A DNA stretch of 6,554 nt, taken from the NCBI GenBank assembly GCA_937873255.1, contig CALMVM010000486.1, forward strand, positions 1-6,554, given 5' to 3'. Positions within the stretch are counted from its first letter, which is position 1; every line of letters begins with the position of its first letter. Below, piece after piece: positions 1-6,554 of the stretch. The notes under the pieces are model-generated. The model was not told the origin of the DNA, searched no databases, and saw only the letters and a list, made by a program, of their open reading frames with translations. The translations under genes and the position numbers were made by a program. The DNA is from an uncultured Verrucomicrobiota bacterium (GTDB taxonomy: Bacteria; Verrucomicrobiota; Verrucomicrobiia; Chthoniobacterales; SZAS-18).

Positions 1-1307
1 TCGATCTGCGTTTCGACGTGGGTGACATCTATCCGCCGTATTCCACCCTGCGTAGCGACCCGCTCGGGGCCAAGGTGTTCTTCGCCAGCCTCGACGCCCT
101 GCCCGGCCGTCGCACCGAACGCAGCCTGCGCCCGCTCGCCTCGCTCGGCACCGAGCCGCTCCGGCCCGCCGATTACGACAACGGCGAACGCGACTTCACC
201 TGTTTCTACCTCGGCGCGGACGCGCGGGAATGGCCCTACCTGCTCAATTCCGCTGACGCCGAACGCCTGGAAACGATCATGCGGCGCGGCGGCCGGGTGG
301 TCATCACGTTCCAGTCCACCCACTTCGAGCCGACCGCCACGACCCTCACCCGCGCGCGTGCCGACCACGACCCGTCCGACTCCGAGAACATCCACGACGG
401 CCCGGCCGCCCGGCAGCAGGCGAAGAAAAACCGGATGCCCGACCTGATCGCGCGTTGGGGGATCGACTTCCGCCGCCAGCCCGTGCGGCCTTCCTCCAAG
501 CACACCGACGACACGCACGGCATCCCCTTGCCCAATGCCTCGCCCGACGCCGACCCCACCGACTATGCCACGCCTGATCCCTCGCTTGCGGGCCGTACCG
601 GACCCGACGCTGCCTTCGCCGAGGATCGCGAGGCCGTGCCATGGCATTCGACCGTGGATTTCCGGGCGGACACGATCCACGCCCGGCTCGTGCGCTGGCA
701 CCGCCTCTACGAACGCCACGGCCGGCCGGTGATCGTTTCGCGGCCCTTCGGCACGGCGGGCGGCGAGTTGATCCTCGTAGGCGACACCTATTTCCTGAGC
801 AACGAGGGCCTGCGCGATCATCCCAGCCCGGCCGTGCTCGCCGCGCTCGTCGGTAGCGGGAAGCGGATCATTTTTGACGAGAGCCACCTCGACCTGCTGG
901 AAAAACCGGGCATCGTCACGCTCGCGCGGCGGTATCGGCTCCAGGGGGCGTTGGCGGCGGTGGGGCTGCTGGCCGCGCTGTTCGTGTGGCGCAACGTCGT
1001 CAGCCTTGTGCCGTCACGCGCGTTGGCCTCGTCGGACCCGGCGGATGGGCCCGACACCGTGTTGGGTCATCCGGCGGCGAGCGGGTATCTGAACCTGTTG
1101 CGCCGCAGCGTGCGTCCGCGCGATTTGCCCGGCCTCTGCCTCGCGCAATGGGAACAGGGCACGCCGGGCGCTCGCCAACCGATCCCCGCCGGCACGCTCG
1201 AACGCGTCCGCGCCGTGCTCGCGCAGGAAACGACCCTGCCCGCGCGCAAGCGTTCATCCGTGGCCGCCGTCTACCGCGCGATGTGCGGGGCGGCCAAGAA
1301 AAAATGA
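1..1307 (+). CDS. DUF4350 domain-containing membrane protein, 5'-truncated by window edge
   Basis: The reading frame is open from the window edge (first whole codon at base 3) to the TGA at 1305-1307, so the true start is upstream; the GTG at 18 is an internal Val codon. The first visible residues, DLRFDVGDIYPPYSTLRSDP, look like the opening of the DUF4350 fold, where a YS.LRsDPlG motif begins an alpha/beta domain. Further on are a glycine-rich strand region followed by GELILVGDTYFLSNEGL and RIIFDESH, both typical of the family. One hydrophobic segment (about 939-1010, LQGALAAVGLLAALFVW) is a likely membrane anchor, followed by a roughly 100-residue cytosolic-type tail rich in Arg, ending in AAKKK. 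The biochemical role is unknown. DUF4350 genes commonly sit with moxR and DUF58 genes, and moxR follows here 139 bases downstream. The stop codon lies inside the left arm of the 1303-1440 repeat. The family call is by motif recognition and is fairly sure. Confidence 0.85.
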   Translation, partial: DLRFDVGDIYPPYSTLRSDPLGAKVFFASLDALPGRRTERSLRPLASLGTEPLRPADYDNGERDFTCFYLGADAREWPYLLNSADAERLETIMRRGGRVVITFQSTHFEPTATTLTRARADHDPSDSENIHDGPAARQQAKKNRMPDLIARWGIDFRRQPVRPSSKHTDDTHGIPLPNASPDADPTDYATPDPSLAGRTGPDAAFAEDREAVPWHSTVDFRADTIHARLVRWHRLYERHGRPVIVSRPFGTAGGELILVGDTYFLSNEGLRDHPSPAVLAALVGSGKRIIFDESHLDLLEKPGIVTLARRYRLQGALAAVGLLAALFVWRNVVSLVPSRALASSDPADGPDTVLGHPAASGYLNLLRRSVRPRDLPGLCLAQWEQGTPGARQPIPAGTLERVRAVLAQETTLPARKRSSVAAVYRAMCGAAKKK

Positions 1308-1440
1308 CGAATGACGAATGACGGCGGGCAAGTCGCACGGCATCCGGGCTAGCGCCCCGCAGGTGGTCGATTCGCCACCTTTTCTGCTTCCCACTTTCCC
1401 GCCTCTACCTTCATTCTTCCGGTTTTCGTCATTCGTCATT
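1303..1440. repeat. 138-bp intergenic palindromic element with perfect 16-bp inverted terminal repeats
   Basis: Bases 1303-1318 (AATGACGAATGACGAA) are the exact reverse complement of 1425-1440. Each arm holds two head-to-tail ATGACGA units, and the left side has a third partial unit (ATGACGG, 1318-1324). The interior contains a 6-bp stem hairpin (1361-1366 with 1375-1380, 8-base loop) and a pyrimidine-rich right half (about 1380-1426). The element fills almost the whole gap between the DUF4350 gene and moxR; its left arm includes the DUF4350 TGA stop, and its right arm ends 6 bases before the moxR ATG. ATGACGA-type intergenic repeats of this style are, from memory, common in verrucomicrobial and planctomycete genomes, where their translations pollute gene calls. 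It has no transposase and would be non-autonomous if mobile. Whether it has other copies in this genome cannot be seen. Confidence 0.75.
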
Positions 1441-1446
1441 CCTCTC

Positions 1447-2412
1447 ATGGACAACCTCGAACAACTCAAGGGCGTGCTCGCCGCCGCCCGCGCGGAAATC
1501 AGCAAGGTCATCATCGGCCAGCACGACGTGGTCGATAAGGCGCTCATCGCCGTTTTTACCGGCCAGCACGCGCTCATCGAAGGTGTCCCCGGCGTCGCCA
1601 AGACCCTCCTCGTCCGCACGCTCGCGCACGTGCTCGGCACGGATTTCAACCGCATCCAGTTCACCCCCGACCTGATGCCCGCCGACATTACCGGCACCAG
1701 CGTTTTCGACCTTCAGCGCAACGCCTTCCAGTTGGTCAAGGGGCCGATCTTCACGACCTTCCTGCTCGCCGACGAGATCAACCGCGCGCCCGCCAAGACC
1801 CAGAGCGCGCTCCTCCAGGCCATGCAGGAACGCGTCGTCACCATCGACCGCGACACGCACGCGCTCTCGCCGAACTTCACGGTGTTCGCCACCCAGAACC
1901 CCGTCGAGAGCGAGGGCACCTATCCGCTGCCCGAAGCGCAGCGCGACCGTTTCCTGTTCAAGATCGTGATGCCGTATCCCGAGCGGGACGACGAATTCGC
2001 GCTCGCGCGCAAGACGCTCTCCGCCCACGACGCCCCCGAGACCGTGCTCGCGCGCGGCGAGGTGCAACAGGTCGTCACCGCCGAGGCGCTCGCTGCCCTG
2101 CGTGCCAATCTCAGCGCGGTGGTCGTGCGCGACGAATTGGTCGCCTACGTCGTGGACCTCGTGCGCGGCACCCGCGCGCAGGAAAGCGTGCTCGTCGGCG
2201 CGGGTCCGCGCGCCACGCAGGCGCTCCTGTTGGCCAGCCGCGCGGCGGCGGCGTTGGACGGGCGCGATTTCGTGACGCCCGACGACGTGCGCGCGCTCGC
2301 CCTCCCCGTGCTCGAACACCGCCTGGTCCTGCGTCCCGAGTTCGAGATCGAGGGACTGACCCTGGCGGAAGTCATCGGTCAGGTGCTCGAAAAAATCGCT
2401 GTGCCGAGGTGA
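1447..2412 (+). CDS. MoxR-family AAA+ ATPase
   Basis: This 321-residue protein has the normal length for a MoxR ATPase, a cytosolic AAA+ chaperone-like enzyme that hydrolyses ATP to remodel or activate partner proteins. Visible motifs in order: Walker A GVPGVAKT at residues 46-53; the MoxR-type [12 protein letters not shown] at about 72-83; Walker B LLADE at 106-110 followed by INRAP; sensor 1 in FATQNP (Asn151); the LPEAQRDRF arginine-finger segment at 161-169; and sensor 2 GAGPRA (Arg255) in the C-terminal lid, ending with the FVTPDDVR helix region. The ATG at 1447 (MDNLEQL) is chosen because the upstream in-frame ATG at 1318 would add 43 residues that merely translate the palindromic repeat. 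No Shine-Dalgarno sequence precedes 1447; the leader is pyrimidine-rich. It follows DUF4350 as expected for this cluster, but the usual DUF58 partner does not follow, because the next gene is convergent. Confidence 0.95.
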   Translation: MDNLEQLKGVLAAARAEISKVIIGQHDVVDKALIAVFTGQHALIEGVPGVAKTLLVRTLAHVLGTDFNRIQFTPDLMPADITGTSVFDLQRNAFQLVKGPIFTTFLLADEINRAPAKTQSALLQAMQERVVTIDRDTHALSPNFTVFATQNPVESEGTYPLPEAQRDRFLFKIVMPYPERDDEFALARKTLSAHDAPETVLARGEVQQVVTAEALAALRANLSAVVVRDELVAYVVDLVRGTRAQESVLVGAGPRATQALLLASRAAAALDGRDFVTPDDVRALALPVLEHRLVLRPEFEIEGLTLAEVIGQVLEKIAVPR

Positions 2413-2489
2413 TCGGCGAGCGGCGAAGCGGCGGGCGGTGAGCCTTCCGGGCACCGTTTTCCTGTCCTCGACCCAACCCCCCATCTCTC

Positions 2490-2531
2490 TAAAAACAAGA
2501 AGGGGTGCCGCCCTCGTCGAGCAGCACCCCT
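2490..2531 (-). terminator. Rho-independent terminator of the S8-like peptidase gene
   Basis: An 8-bp GC-rich stem (AGGGGTGC at 2501-2508 with GCACCCCT at 2524-2531, 15-base loop) lies 35 bases past the stop codon of the minus-strand gene. Read on the minus strand it is followed directly by TCTTGTTTTTA (complement of 2490-2500), a good U-tract. On the plus strand no T-run follows, so it is directional for the peptidase; it may still slow moxR transcripts arriving from the other side. The rest of the tail-to-tail junction (2413-2565) shows only a GCGGCG-rich stretch at about 2414-2440. Confidence 0.75.
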
Positions 2532-2565
2532 CTTGAATCGAGCGCGTGTATCGCGCCGCGCCGTT

Positions 2566-5500
2566 TTACTGCACGGTCTGCGAGACGGCGGTCTGGGCGT
2601 TGACGAACCCGTAGCCGTCCTGCGTGGCGTAACCGGCACCGATGCGGTTCACAATCGTGCCGGTGAACGTGCCGCCGTCCGCGGTGGTGCCGGTGAACGT
2701 CATGCCCGAGGTGTTCACCACACCGCTCGGCAGGGACACGCCGCCGCCGAAGATGTCGGCGCTGTACAGGACCTGGCCTGTCGTGGCGCTCGTCACCGCG
2801 TTGTAGGTGGCACCGACCGTGTTGGCCCGCGCCAGACCGCGGCCCACCGTGAAGCGGAGCGCGTTGGCGTTGGTGAAGCTGCCGCTCGGGATCGTGATGG
2901 TCAGCGTGTAGTACTGCGTGGCCGTCGTGTTCGACGGATTGCTGCCGACCGCAACGGCCCCCGTCACGCTGTTTGCGTTGGCATTCATGATCGTGCCGGT
3001 GTTGGTCGTCGGATTCAACGTGAACGCCTTGGTCGCCGGCGCGAACATCACGCCGGGCAAGCTGTTCTCGAAGTAGGTGACCGTACCGCCGACCGTGGTA
3101 TCGACCGCGTTGTACGTCACGCCGTTGTTGCCGCCGCTGACGCCGCCGCCGCTGCCGTTGGTACCCGGGTTCAACACCAGGCTGGTGATGGAACTGCCGC
3201 CCACGTAGGTGACGGTGAACGCACTGGTGTCGTTGCCGCCGGTGGCGGTCAATCCCGTCGCGCTGGCGTTGCTGCCGTCGCTGCTGATCGTGATCGCTAC
3301 CTTGCCCGTGCCGGTGGTGCCGCCAGTCACGCGGGCGGAGCCGGACGAGAAGTTCGGATCGAGATCATGCGGGAACGTCGAACGCTCCAGCAGGCTGGTC
3401 ATCTGCGTCGGGGTGATGCCGCGCCGTCCGCCGTGGTTCTGGAGAACGAGGGCGGCGATGGCGGCACCGTGAGGGCCGGCCGCGCTCGTGCCGAAGAACT
3501 GGCCTTGCATGGTATCCGGGTCTTCCGCGTCGTCCGCAGCGAACCCGGCCTGCGTGCTGAGGTTCGAGGAGACGTTCGCGCCGTCGGCGAAAGCCAGGCG
3601 CGGCTGGAGCCGGATTTCCGGCGTGGCGAGGCGCTGGTCCTGCTTGTTGTAGTAGATCGTCACCGGCCCGGGCGAGGTGAAGGTCTCCGGCAGGCTCGGG
3701 CGGAACACGCTGTAGGCGGCGCAGCCGTTGCAGCCGTTGGCCATCGCGTGGCCGCCGGTCGTCACCGTGTTGTAGCTGAAGTACTCGGCCGGGCCATAAC
3801 CCGCGCGGCCGTTGCCGGGCAGCAGGTAGCGGATGTGCGTCGGGAAATTGAACCCGGCGGCAGGCACCACGGTGCGTGCGATCACGTACTGGATCTGGGG
3901 CACCGCCGCCGAGGTGCGGTTGGTGTAGCCGAGCTGGATCGGTTGGTTGGTGGCCGTGGCGTCGGCCGTCAGCGAACTGGCGGCGACGTAAGCGCCCGTG
4001 TCCACGCGGAAAGCGAGGATGCTCAGGCTCGTCGTCGGCCCGGGGGTCGTGAAGCCCGCGAAGGACTGGACCGTCAGTGAGAACGAACCGGTCGTCGTGC
4101 CGAAGTGGTCCACCTTGATTACGAAGCCGGTATCGTTCGTCGGAGCGATGAAGCGCACCGTCTCATCCGTGCCCGTGTCCTGCGCGTTGACGAGGACCGT
4201 CGTGCCGTCCGACTTGTACACCGTCACGATGCCGTCGAAACCACTGTTGTTGGTCGCGGCCTCGATGACCTGATAGCTGGTGCCCGCCGTCACCGTACCG
4301 GTGACCGTGAAGTTCACCGCCGCCGTCGTGTACGTACCGGTTGTCTGCAGCAGCGTGCTCGTGACGTTGACTCCCGTGTTCTGGTCGTACACGTCGTTCC
4401 ACTGGAAGGTAGTCGGCACCGTGTTGTTGGCGGCGATGTTCACCGTCTGCGCCACGTCGAGTTGACCAGGAACCGGATTGAAGTTGTGGAAGCCGCCCGC
4501 GTACAAGGCGGTCGGAACGTTGGTCAGGTTGATGTTAGTGCCCGCGAGCGCGGTGTTGCCGGCGGCGGCGGTCAGGCCGGTGCCGTTGGCGACCCAGCGG
4601 GTGTCGCTGTCGTAGCCGTTGGTGCCGATGTCGTTGGCCGCACTGGAGAAGTACGCGACCCCGGCGGCGGCCGCGTCGTCGACGCCGTTGCCGATGATGC
4701 CGTCCTGGAAGAACGGCTCGTCGAAGTAACCCACGTCGTCGCAGATCGTGTCGGCGGCGAACGTCTGGCCGGACACCGTGTAGCCGGAGATGCCCGCCAG
4801 ACCGCGGATGTTGTTGGCGAAGCCGACCTCGCCGCCGTCTGCCGTGGCGAAGCCGATCTTGGCCAGGGGTGCCATCTTGTAAACGATCTGGCACATGCCA
4901 CGACCTTCGTCGTCGCTGGTGGCGCTGGACAAATCGTCCTGCAGGACGAACACCGGGGTGGTATTCACCGTGCTGCCGGCGCCGGGAAGGTCGCCGTTGG
5001 TCACGTCCACGGACGCCGGGCCGGCGGTGTTCGCCGCGAAGCTGTTGGAGATGCAGGCGATCTGCATGTTCTGGCCGGCGAGATTGAGCGTCGCGCCCCC
5101 CCCGGGGTTGTTGGCCGCCGAGTTGAAGAACGAGCTGATCTGATCCACGCGGTGCTGCGTGACGCCCTGGTCGAAGGTCGTGCCGACCTTGGTCAGAACC
5201 TCACCGACGGTCGCGCTGGTGTCGCCTGGCTGGGCAGCCGGCTCGGCCACGGGGGAAACGGGGGCGATCCTCACCGGACCGTTGTGGCGGGGCTTCCACT
5301 CCAGAATGACCGAGGTGACCCCGGGCGACTTCGCCAGGGCGGCGACATCGGCCACGTCCACGTAGGCGTTCATCACGCCCGCGCCCTTGTAGGCCGCGTC
5401 CACCGCCGTGATCGTCAGCGAGGGAATCCCCGCCTCCATCGTGGCGCGCGCCGCACGGAAGGGGACCGAGCTGTTGAGGTTGATGCGCACGAGCAGCCGG

Positions 5501-5793
5501 CCCGCCGGGTCGCCGAGGGCCTGGGTGGCGATGGCCGCCGCCGTTTCGTTGCTGTAGGTCTTGCCGTTGACGGTGACGGCTCCGCTCAGGCGCCGTCCCT
5601 CTTTGAGGGCGCTAACCACATCGAGATTACTCTGCACGAGTTTGTCCAGGCCGTTGCCCAGGTTGGATGGAACCGGCTTGGCTTGCAGGGACGAAGCGCC
5701 CAGCAAGGCGAGGCCGAGGACCGCGGGCACGGAGACCGCCGCCAGCCGCAGTCGGCGGCGCAGGCGCGTGAAACTAGGTAGGGTGATGTTCAT
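2566..5793 (-). CDS. Exported S8-like (subtilase-fold) protein with divergent triad and C-terminal inserted beta module
   Basis: The gene encodes 1075 residues from ATG (5793-5791) to TAA. Residues 1-38 form a signal peptide: Arg-rich start (RLRRRLR), hydrophobic core, and SLQA before a likely cut at Ala38. A propeptide-like region (about 39-235) precedes the S8-like core. Core landmarks are IACISNSF (Asn250 where relatives have Asp), DDEGRGM (Glu296 where subtilisins have the HGT His), CDDVGYFDEPFFQDG (351-365), SSAAND (oxyanion Asn387) and FFGTSAAGPHG (nucleophile Ser770). Between Asn387 and Ser770 lies a long beta-rich insertion, including a PPC-like section (about 455-580) and a CNGC pair (Cys688, Cys691). 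After the Ser helix and a LLERST segment, about 245 Gly/Thr/Asn-rich residues intervene before the terminal GYGFVNA (1060-1066). The C-terminus has no sorting signal. The longer frame to 5982 is rejected because it overlaps the upstream gene. No clear Shine-Dalgarno is seen. Whether it is an active protease is uncertain. Confidence 0.88.
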   Translation of the reverse strand: MNITLPSFTRLRRRLRLAAVSVPAVLGLALLGASSLQAKPVPSNLGNGLDKLVQSNLDVVSALKEGRRLSGAVTVNGKTYSNETAAAIATQALGDPAGRLLVRINLNSSVPFRAARATMEAGIPSLTITAVDAAYKGAGVMNAYVDVADVAALAKSPGVTSVILEWKPRHNGPVRIAPVSPVAEPAAQPGDTSATVGEVLTKVGTTFDQGVTQHRVDQISSFFNSAANNPGGGATLNLAGQNMQIACISNSFAANTAGPASVDVTNGDLPGAGSTVNTTPVFVLQDDLSSATSDDEGRGMCQIVYKMAPLAKIGFATADGGEVGFANNIRGLAGISGYTVSGQTFAADTICDDVGYFDEPFFQDGIIGNGVDDAAAAGVAYFSSAANDIGTNGYDSDTRWVANGTGLTAAAGNTALAGTNINLTNVPTALYAGGFHNFNPVPGQLDVAQTVNIAANNTVPTTFQWNDVYDQNTGVNVTSTLLQTTGTYTTAAVNFTVTGTVTAGTSYQVIEAATNNSGFDGIVTVYKSDGTTVLVNAQDTGTDETVRFIAPTNDTGFVIKVDHFGTTTGSFSLTVQSFAGFTTPGPTTSLSILAFRVDTGAYVAASSLTADATATNQPIQLGYTNRTSAAVPQIQYVIARTVVPAAGFNFPTHIRYLLPGNGRAGYGPAEYFSYNTVTTGGHAMANGCNGCAAYSVFRPSLPETFTSPGPVTIYYNKQDQRLATPEIRLQPRLAFADGANVSSNLSTQAGFAADDAEDPDTMQGQFFGTSAAGPHGAAIAALVLQNHGGRRGITPTQMTSLLERSTFPHDLDPNFSSGSARVTGGTTGTGKVAITISSDGSNASATGLTATGGNDTSAFTVTYVGGSSITSLVLNPGTNGSGGGVSGGNNGVTYNAVDTTVGGTVTYFENSLPGVMFAPATKAFTLNPTTNTGTIMNANANSVTGAVAVGSNPSNTTATQYYTLTITIPSGSFTNANALRFTVGRGLARANTVGATYNAVTSATTGQVLYSADIFGGGVSLPSGVVNTSGMTFTGTTADGGTFTGTIVNRIGAGYATQDGYGFVNAQTAVSQTVQ
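2620..3354 (-). other. Region encoding the ~245-residue module inserted before the last S8 motif
   Basis: This stretch encodes residues 814-1058 of the S8-like protein, between the LDP that ends the Ser-helix region and the closing DGYGFVNA. Composition is dominated by Gly, Thr, Asn, Ser and Val with almost no Lys or Cys, consistent with a secreted beta-sandwich. Recurring landmarks shared with the neighbouring paralogue are YVG..SI.SL..NP.G, GGNNG, YF.N..PG..F.P, LT...P...F, FTVG.G, AD.FGG.V, GMTF.GT..DG.TF.GTI and NRIGAGY. I do not recognise it as a named domain. The boundaries are set by the flanking S8 motifs and are approximate. Confidence 0.6.
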
Positions 5794-5908
5794 GTGATTG
5801 GAATAAAGGTCGAGAATCCCGCGAGCTGAGTACTGGTCTGTCACTTCCGAAATCGATGGATCGTACGGGGTGGAGTGTCTGTTTGGGTAAGATCTGGCTT
5901 GGTATTTT

Positions 5909-6554
5909 TTACTGAACGGCGTTGGTAACAGCCGCCTGGGCGTTGATGAACCCGTAGCCGTCGGTGACCGAGTAGCCCGCACCGATGCGGTTGTTGATCG
6001 TGCCGCTGAAGGTCGAGCCGTCGGTCATCGTGCCGCTGAAGGTCATGCCCACGCCGTTGCCGGTCCCCTGCGGGATCAGCACCGTGCCGCCGAACAGGTC
6101 GGCCTGGGTGAAGCTCGTCGAGCTGGAAACCCCCGCCGCGCCGGGCACGAACGTGCCGGTGCCGTTCACGACGGTCGAGCTGTGCTGCGGACCGTGGCCC
6201 ACGGTGAAGTTGAACACGTTGCCGCCCGTGAACGCCGCCGCCGGGAACGTCAGCGCCATCGTCCACCACTGGCCGGTGACCGACGGAGCCGGGGCCTGGT
6301 TGCTGAACGTCACGGTCGTGCCTGCCAGCGTCGTCGCGCCGCTGCCGACCGCGAAGGCAATCGAGTTCGGCTCGAACACGATGCCGGGGTACACGTTGTC
6401 GAAGTACACGTTGCTGGCATCCAGGCCGTTGTTGCCGCCCGTCGTGCTGCCGCCGGTGGCGGGGGTGCCCGTCGGGTTGAACGTCAGCGAGGCGATGGAA
6501 CCGGGCCCGACGTAGGACACCTGGATCGAGTTCGGTTTGTACGCCGCCGCGCCG
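5909..6554 (-). CDS. C-terminal part of a second S8-like exported protein, paralogue of the downstream gene; 5' end outside window
   Basis: The frame is open from the window end (first codons read GAAAYKPNSIQV) to the TAA at 5909-5911, giving 214 visible residues; the GTG at 6520 is an internal Val codon. All visible sequence matches the C-terminal module of the gene at 2566-5793: SYVGPGSIASLTFNP against TYVGGSSITSLVLNP, a shared GGNNG, YFDNVYPGIVFEPNSIAF against YFENSLPGVMFAP, FNFTVGHG against LRFTVGRG, ADLFGGTV against ADIFGGGV, and the ending NRIGAGY...DGYGFINA. Over the last 47 residues I count 32 identities. The catalytic part is out of view, so the S8 assignment rests on paralogy and on the terminal GYGFINA motif. 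Both genes lie on the same strand 115 bases apart. I see no convincing hairpin terminator or promoter in that gap (5794-5908), so they may be co-transcribed. Confidence 0.8.
   Translation of the reverse strand, partial: GAAAYKPNSIQVSYVGPGSIASLTFNPTGTPATGGSTTGGNNGLDASNVYFDNVYPGIVFEPNSIAFAVGSGATTLAGTTVTFSNQAPAPSVTGQWWTMALTFPAAAFTGGNVFNFTVGHGPQHSSTVVNGTGTFVPGAAGVSSSTSFTQADLFGGTVLIPQGTGNGVGMTFSGTMTDGSTFSGTINNRIGAGYSVTDGYGFINAQAAVTNAVQ

Noticed and set aside
1361..1383. Hairpin followed by TTTT as a terminator between DUF4350 and moxR
   Set aside because: The stem is only 6 bp with an 8-base loop and the T-run is four bases, so it is better treated as internal structure of the repeat element.
1318..1446. 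Upstream ATG extension of MoxR by 43 residues
   Set aside because: These residues are a Pro/Ser/Phe-rich translation of the palindromic element, and MoxR proteins normally begin near the MDNLEQL-type helix.
1429..2484. 351-codon minus-strand open frame opposite moxR
   Set aside because: The plus strand has all MoxR motifs; the antisense product is low-complexity and would start in the palindromic repeat.
2533..4080. 515-codon plus-strand open frame opposite the S8-like gene
   Set aside because: It is antisense to a gene with clear signal peptide and S8 motifs; its translation is Arg/Ala/Gly/Val-rich with no recognisable domain, as expected from the complementary strand of GC-rich coding DNA.
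4105..5781. 558-codon plus-strand open frame opposite the S8-like gene
   Set aside because: Same reason: an Arg/Val/Gly/His-rich antisense shadow with no motif, in a region fully explained by the minus-strand gene.
5794..5908. Promoter or terminator in the spacer between the two paralogues
   Set aside because: No paired -35/-10 boxes and no GC stem with a T-tract could be made out on the minus strand; nothing firm to call.
5794..5982. 63-residue N-terminal extension of the S8-like protein
   Set aside because: It overlaps the end of the upstream paralogue and has no signal-peptide character, while ATG at 5793 gives an immediate, classic signal peptide.

Overview
The window is GC-rich, dense, entirely bacterial chromosome-type sequence. 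Its gene content suggests a Verrucomicrobiota genome of the Opitutaceae type: a DUF4350/MoxR pair, very large secreted subtilase-like proteins with Gly/Thr/Asn-rich modules, and an intergenic palindromic repeat built on ATGACGA units. The lineage call is inferred from recalled sequence style and is not proven here.

Layout. Bases 1-1307 (+) hold the 3' part of a DUF4350 membrane-anchored protein whose start lies before the window. Bases 1303-1440 are a compact intergenic element bounded by a perfect 16-bp inverted repeat; its left arm overlaps the DUF4350 stop codon and its right arm ends 6 bases before the next start. Bases 1447-2412 (+) encode a complete MoxR-family AAA+ ATPase. Bases 2413-2565 are a tail-to-tail junction containing a hairpin terminator that serves the minus-strand gene. 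Bases 2566-5793 (-) encode a complete 1075-residue exported S8-like (subtilase-fold) protein. Bases 5794-5908 are a short spacer. Bases 5909-6554 (-) are the 3' end of a second gene, a tandem paralogue of the first, running off the window.

How the genes relate. DUF4350 and MoxR belong to a widespread bacterial cluster (usually with a DUF58 protein) in which the MoxR ATPase is thought to act as a chaperone for protein or metal-cofactor maturation at the membrane. Here MoxR is the last gene on its strand and no DUF58 gene follows. The two minus-strand genes form a separate unit of exported proteins.

The most notable points are: (1) the S8-like protein lacks the canonical Asp and His of the subtilisin triad (Asn250 and Glu296 occupy those places) but keeps Ser770; (2) about 245 residues are inserted between the helix carrying the catalytic Ser and the terminal GYGFVNA strand, and the same module and terminus recur in the neighbouring paralogue; (3) the 138-bp palindromic element between DUF4350 and MoxR. 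No RNA genes, CRISPR arrays, insertion sequences or tRNAs were seen.
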